A DNA stretch of 64,000 nucleotides, taken from positions 1,552,001-1,616,000 of the forward strand of contig NZ_AP021903.1 of NCBI RefSeq assembly GCF_018326005.1, written 5' to 3'. The notes below the pieces were generated by a model. The model was not told where the DNA came from, ran no database searches, and saw only the letters and a list, made by a program, of their open reading frames with translations. Within the stretch, counting starts at the first letter, position 1. Each line of letters starts with the position of its first letter. Positions 62,539 to 64,000 of the stretch are shown piece after piece. The stretch comes from Pseudomonas sp. Seg1 (GTDB lineage Bacteria > Pseudomonadota > Gammaproteobacteria > Pseudomonadales > Pseudomonadaceae). Position numbers and translations under genes: made by a program.

Positions 62539-62569
62539 GGTACTATACCTATTGAATTTTTATGATCAA
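62539..62569 (-). promoter_or_regulatory. hicAB promoter and operator
   Basis: Minus strand: TTGATC (62564-62569), 16-base spacer, TATAGT (62542-62547), 30 bases before the hicA start. A short dyad GGTA-CTA-TACC (62539-62549) overlaps the -10 box and could bind the HicB ribbon-helix-helix. Confidence 0.65.
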
Positions 62570-62872
62570 CACTATAACCACCGGGCGGTCGTCGTTCTCT
62601 GTTGGGTGGTTGGCTTAGCGCAGTCTAGGTAAGACCGAAGCGATGGCGAGGTGGGTTTGTTACCCGGTTTTGCTTATGTTCATGGGGCGATCTTCCGCTG
62701 CAAAATATTGGAACACATCTTTTTCTGACGTCACTGCTCGGGCTGCTAACGTTGAACTCTAATGAAGGTCATGGACACTCAACGAGCCTGTTGAAAGGGA
62801 TCACCTCTCGATAAAGCCAGCGTAGTAATGCATGGGATTTGGCCATGTGATCGTCAGAAGGGAGTGAAACGG
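62570..62872. other. Intergenic region without recognised gene
   Basis: About 300 bases, more AT-rich than most of the window, between the hicAB promoter and the BRCT-like gene. Only the expected promoter for the latter is likely here; no repeat was noticed. Confidence 0.5.
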
Positions 62873-63391
62873 ATGTCGACTCTAAAATTCAGCTATAGAG
62901 ATGCAAAGGGCGATTTAAGTCAGCGGGAGTTGATTCATTGGTCAGAGAGTTCGGTTTACATTCAAGGACGATCGGCCAGCGATACCTTTCCTAAAACCTA
63001 TCGCAAGGATCGCATCATCGAAGTATTGCTTGGGGCTGAGCTGCTCTTAAATGAGGCCGCTCCTCCTTCTCCGAGGCTTCAGCACAATCGAAAGCCACCG
63101 GCGCTCGTTGCTTCAGAAGCCGCTTCGCAAACGCCTCATCCGAAAATGTCACCGGGTAGGATCAATCAAATTCTTTTCACTGGGTTCGCAGCTGCACAAC
63201 GGGCTGAGCTTGAGCAAAAAGCAGTGGAATATGGGTTGAGGGTCATGAGTACGGCAGGCAAGACGCTGACGTTTCTTTGTTATGGTGAAAATGCAGGACC
63301 AACCAAAGTTTCCAAAGCACTTGAGGCTGGAGCTTTCATCATCAACTCAGAGCAATTCTTGAATCTGATCACAACAGGAGAAATCCCCTGA
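62873..63391 (+). CDS. BRCT-domain-like protein, unknown function
   Basis: A 172-residue protein. Residues about 1-56 (LKFSYRDAKGDLSQRELIHWSESSVYIQGR...TYRKDRIIEVL) resemble the small domain found with WYL-like sensor proteins, and residues about 100-168 (NQILFTGFAAAQRAELEQKAVEYGLRVMSTAGKTLTFLCYGENAGPTKVSKALEAGAFIINSEQFLNLI) fit the BRCT fold: opening FTG, central G, K...A...G, Trp-less end. It could take part in DNA-damage or nucleic-acid processing. ATG 62873 with GAAGGGAG upstream. More AT-rich than neighbours, suggesting acquisition. Confidence 0.7.
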   Translation: MSTLKFSYRDAKGDLSQRELIHWSESSVYIQGRSASDTFPKTYRKDRIIEVLLGAELLLNEAAPPSPRLQHNRKPPALVASEAASQTPHPKMSPGRINQILFTGFAAAQRAELEQKAVEYGLRVMSTAGKTLTFLCYGENAGPTKVSKALEAGAFIINSEQFLNLITTGEIP

Positions 63392-63410
63392 AGTCATCAC
63401 TTCGATCAGC

Positions 63411-63593
63411 TTACGCATTTAAACCTGCGCCAACCGCCGAATGCTTGGTACGTGCGGCCAGCATCACCTCATTCTGCTTCTTGGTAGCTTCGGTCAGAAC
63501 TTCACGGTAAACACGCTTTTTTTCGTCCGATTTCGCATTACGGATGAAGTCTGCGAATGGGCTTGCGTACTCCTGTTTGAATCCGATTGTCAT
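63411..63593 (-). CDS. Small hypothetical protein
   Basis: A 60-residue hydrophilic, helical peptide (MTIGFKQEYASPFADFIRNA, then SDEKKRVYREVLTEATKKQNE). ACGGAG is before the ATG. Composition is protein-like and not a shadow of another gene. No family recognised. Confidence 0.6.
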   Translation of the reverse strand: MTIGFKQEYASPFADFIRNAKSDEKKRVYREVLTEATKKQNEVMLAARTKHSAVGAGLNA

Positions 63594-63767
63594 GGAATTG
63601 CTCCGTCATTGATCCCGAGCATGGGCATCACTTCGTGCGTCGCACGCTTCTCAAGGATTCTCGTTAGAGAGATCAAAGCGTAAGAGGGGAGGGGGTATCT
63701 GCAATCAATGATGTGTTTCCGAATCATTCCGCGCTGCCCAAACGGCCAACCTCAAATCCCAGCCACA

Positions 63768-63796
63768 AAAAAACCGGCCCTATAGGCCGGTTTTTT
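63768..63796 (-). terminator. Rho-independent terminator
   Basis: AACCGGCC-CTATA-GGCCGGTT with A and T runs on either side (bidirectional). It lies past the 3' end of the tRNA-Gly gene (minus strand). Confidence 0.88.
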
Positions 63797-63846
63797 CTAT
63801 CCCTGCATCCCCCGTCAAAAAACACAACGTGAGACCAATATTCGAG

Positions 63847-63920
63847 TGGAGCGGGTAGAGGGAATCGAACCCTCGTCGGAAGCTTGGGAAGCTACTGTTC
63901 TACCATTAAACTATACCCGC
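63847..63920 (-). tRNA. tRNA-Gly (CCC anticodon)
   Basis: 74 nucleotides, minus strand, including encoded CCA. Acceptor GCGGGTA pairs with TACCCGC; D arm GTTTAATGGTAGAAC; anticodon loop TTCCCAA (CCC, reads GGG); T arm GAGGGTTCGATTCCCTC. Very close to E. coli tRNA-Gly(CCC). It is the last annotated gene; terminator at 63768-63796. Confidence 0.97.
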
Positions 63921-64000
63921 TCAGAGCGGCTGACTTTGTACCAGACTCGGCCACGGAATTGAAGTTTTTCTTTTACTCATGAACGCTTTAAATCACTGAA

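Overview
The window is chromosomal DNA from a Pseudomonas of the fluorescens group. The basis is protein-family resemblance (EmhABC/TtgABC efflux pump with EmhR/TtgR, XenB-type reductase, OlsBA, chromosomal FosA, DUF6124 protein) together with many copies of the REP/BIME repeats typical of that group (core GTGGGAGCTGGCTTGCCAGC, usually as inverted pairs between genes). GC content is high throughout, apart from a more AT-rich stretch at about 62.3-63.7 kb. No transposase, phage or CRISPR sequence was seen.

Layout. 0-8.5 kb: an OprD-family porin, then an RND multidrug pump operon (emhABC) with its divergent TetR repressor and a recognisable operator. 8.9-11.7 kb: an arsR - MFS exporter - Old Yellow Enzyme operon with repeated operator-like sites. 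11.7-18.5 kb: ACP phosphodiesterase, ornithine-lipid synthesis (olsBA), an acyl-CoA-dehydrogenase-like protein, a serine hydrolase, YceI and a cardiolipin-synthase-like phospholipase D. 18.6-26.9 kb: secreted beta-glucosidase BglX, a lemA/TPM cluster, a methyltransferase, an EamA transporter, a DJ-1/PfpI protein and a ribbon-helix-helix protein. 27.0-31.3 kb: a Fur-type, cell-surface-signalling iron/heme uptake set (FecI sigma, FecR, TonB receptor with STN domain). 31.3-44.7 kb: metabolic and small accessory genes, including an XRE-cupin regulator with a clear palindromic operator and a divergent class II aldolase/DapA-like pair, a SIR2-like DUF4917 protein, an iron alcohol dehydrogenase, two tandem secreted paralogues of unknown function, FosA, a PAS-GAF-GGDEF protein and a KGG stress peptide.

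44.8-60.0 kb is the most striking region: a complete Ter (tellurite/stress) locus. It begins with a biosynthesis-like module (ATP-grasp, a TerD-domain/trypsin-like protease fusion, a TRSP-type phosphoribosyltransferase, HAD phosphatase, StiP/PELOTA-type phosphoribosyltransferase, HpcH/HpaI aldolase, second HAD phosphatase). This runs with overlapping or nearly touching genes into terZABCDE, which ends at a strong terminator. Two unusual genes follow (an LprI-like membrane protein and a DUF4236 protein), then terF (TerD + von Willebrand A) on the opposite strand. The enzymes have been proposed in published comparative genomics to make a nucleoside-like metabolite that works with a TerC/TerD membrane complex; that role is inference here.

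60.1-64 kb: a methyltransferase, a DUF6124 gene with a remarkable structured leader, a hicAB toxin-antitoxin pair with its own promoter, a BRCT-like protein, a 60-residue protein and a tRNA-Gly(CCC).
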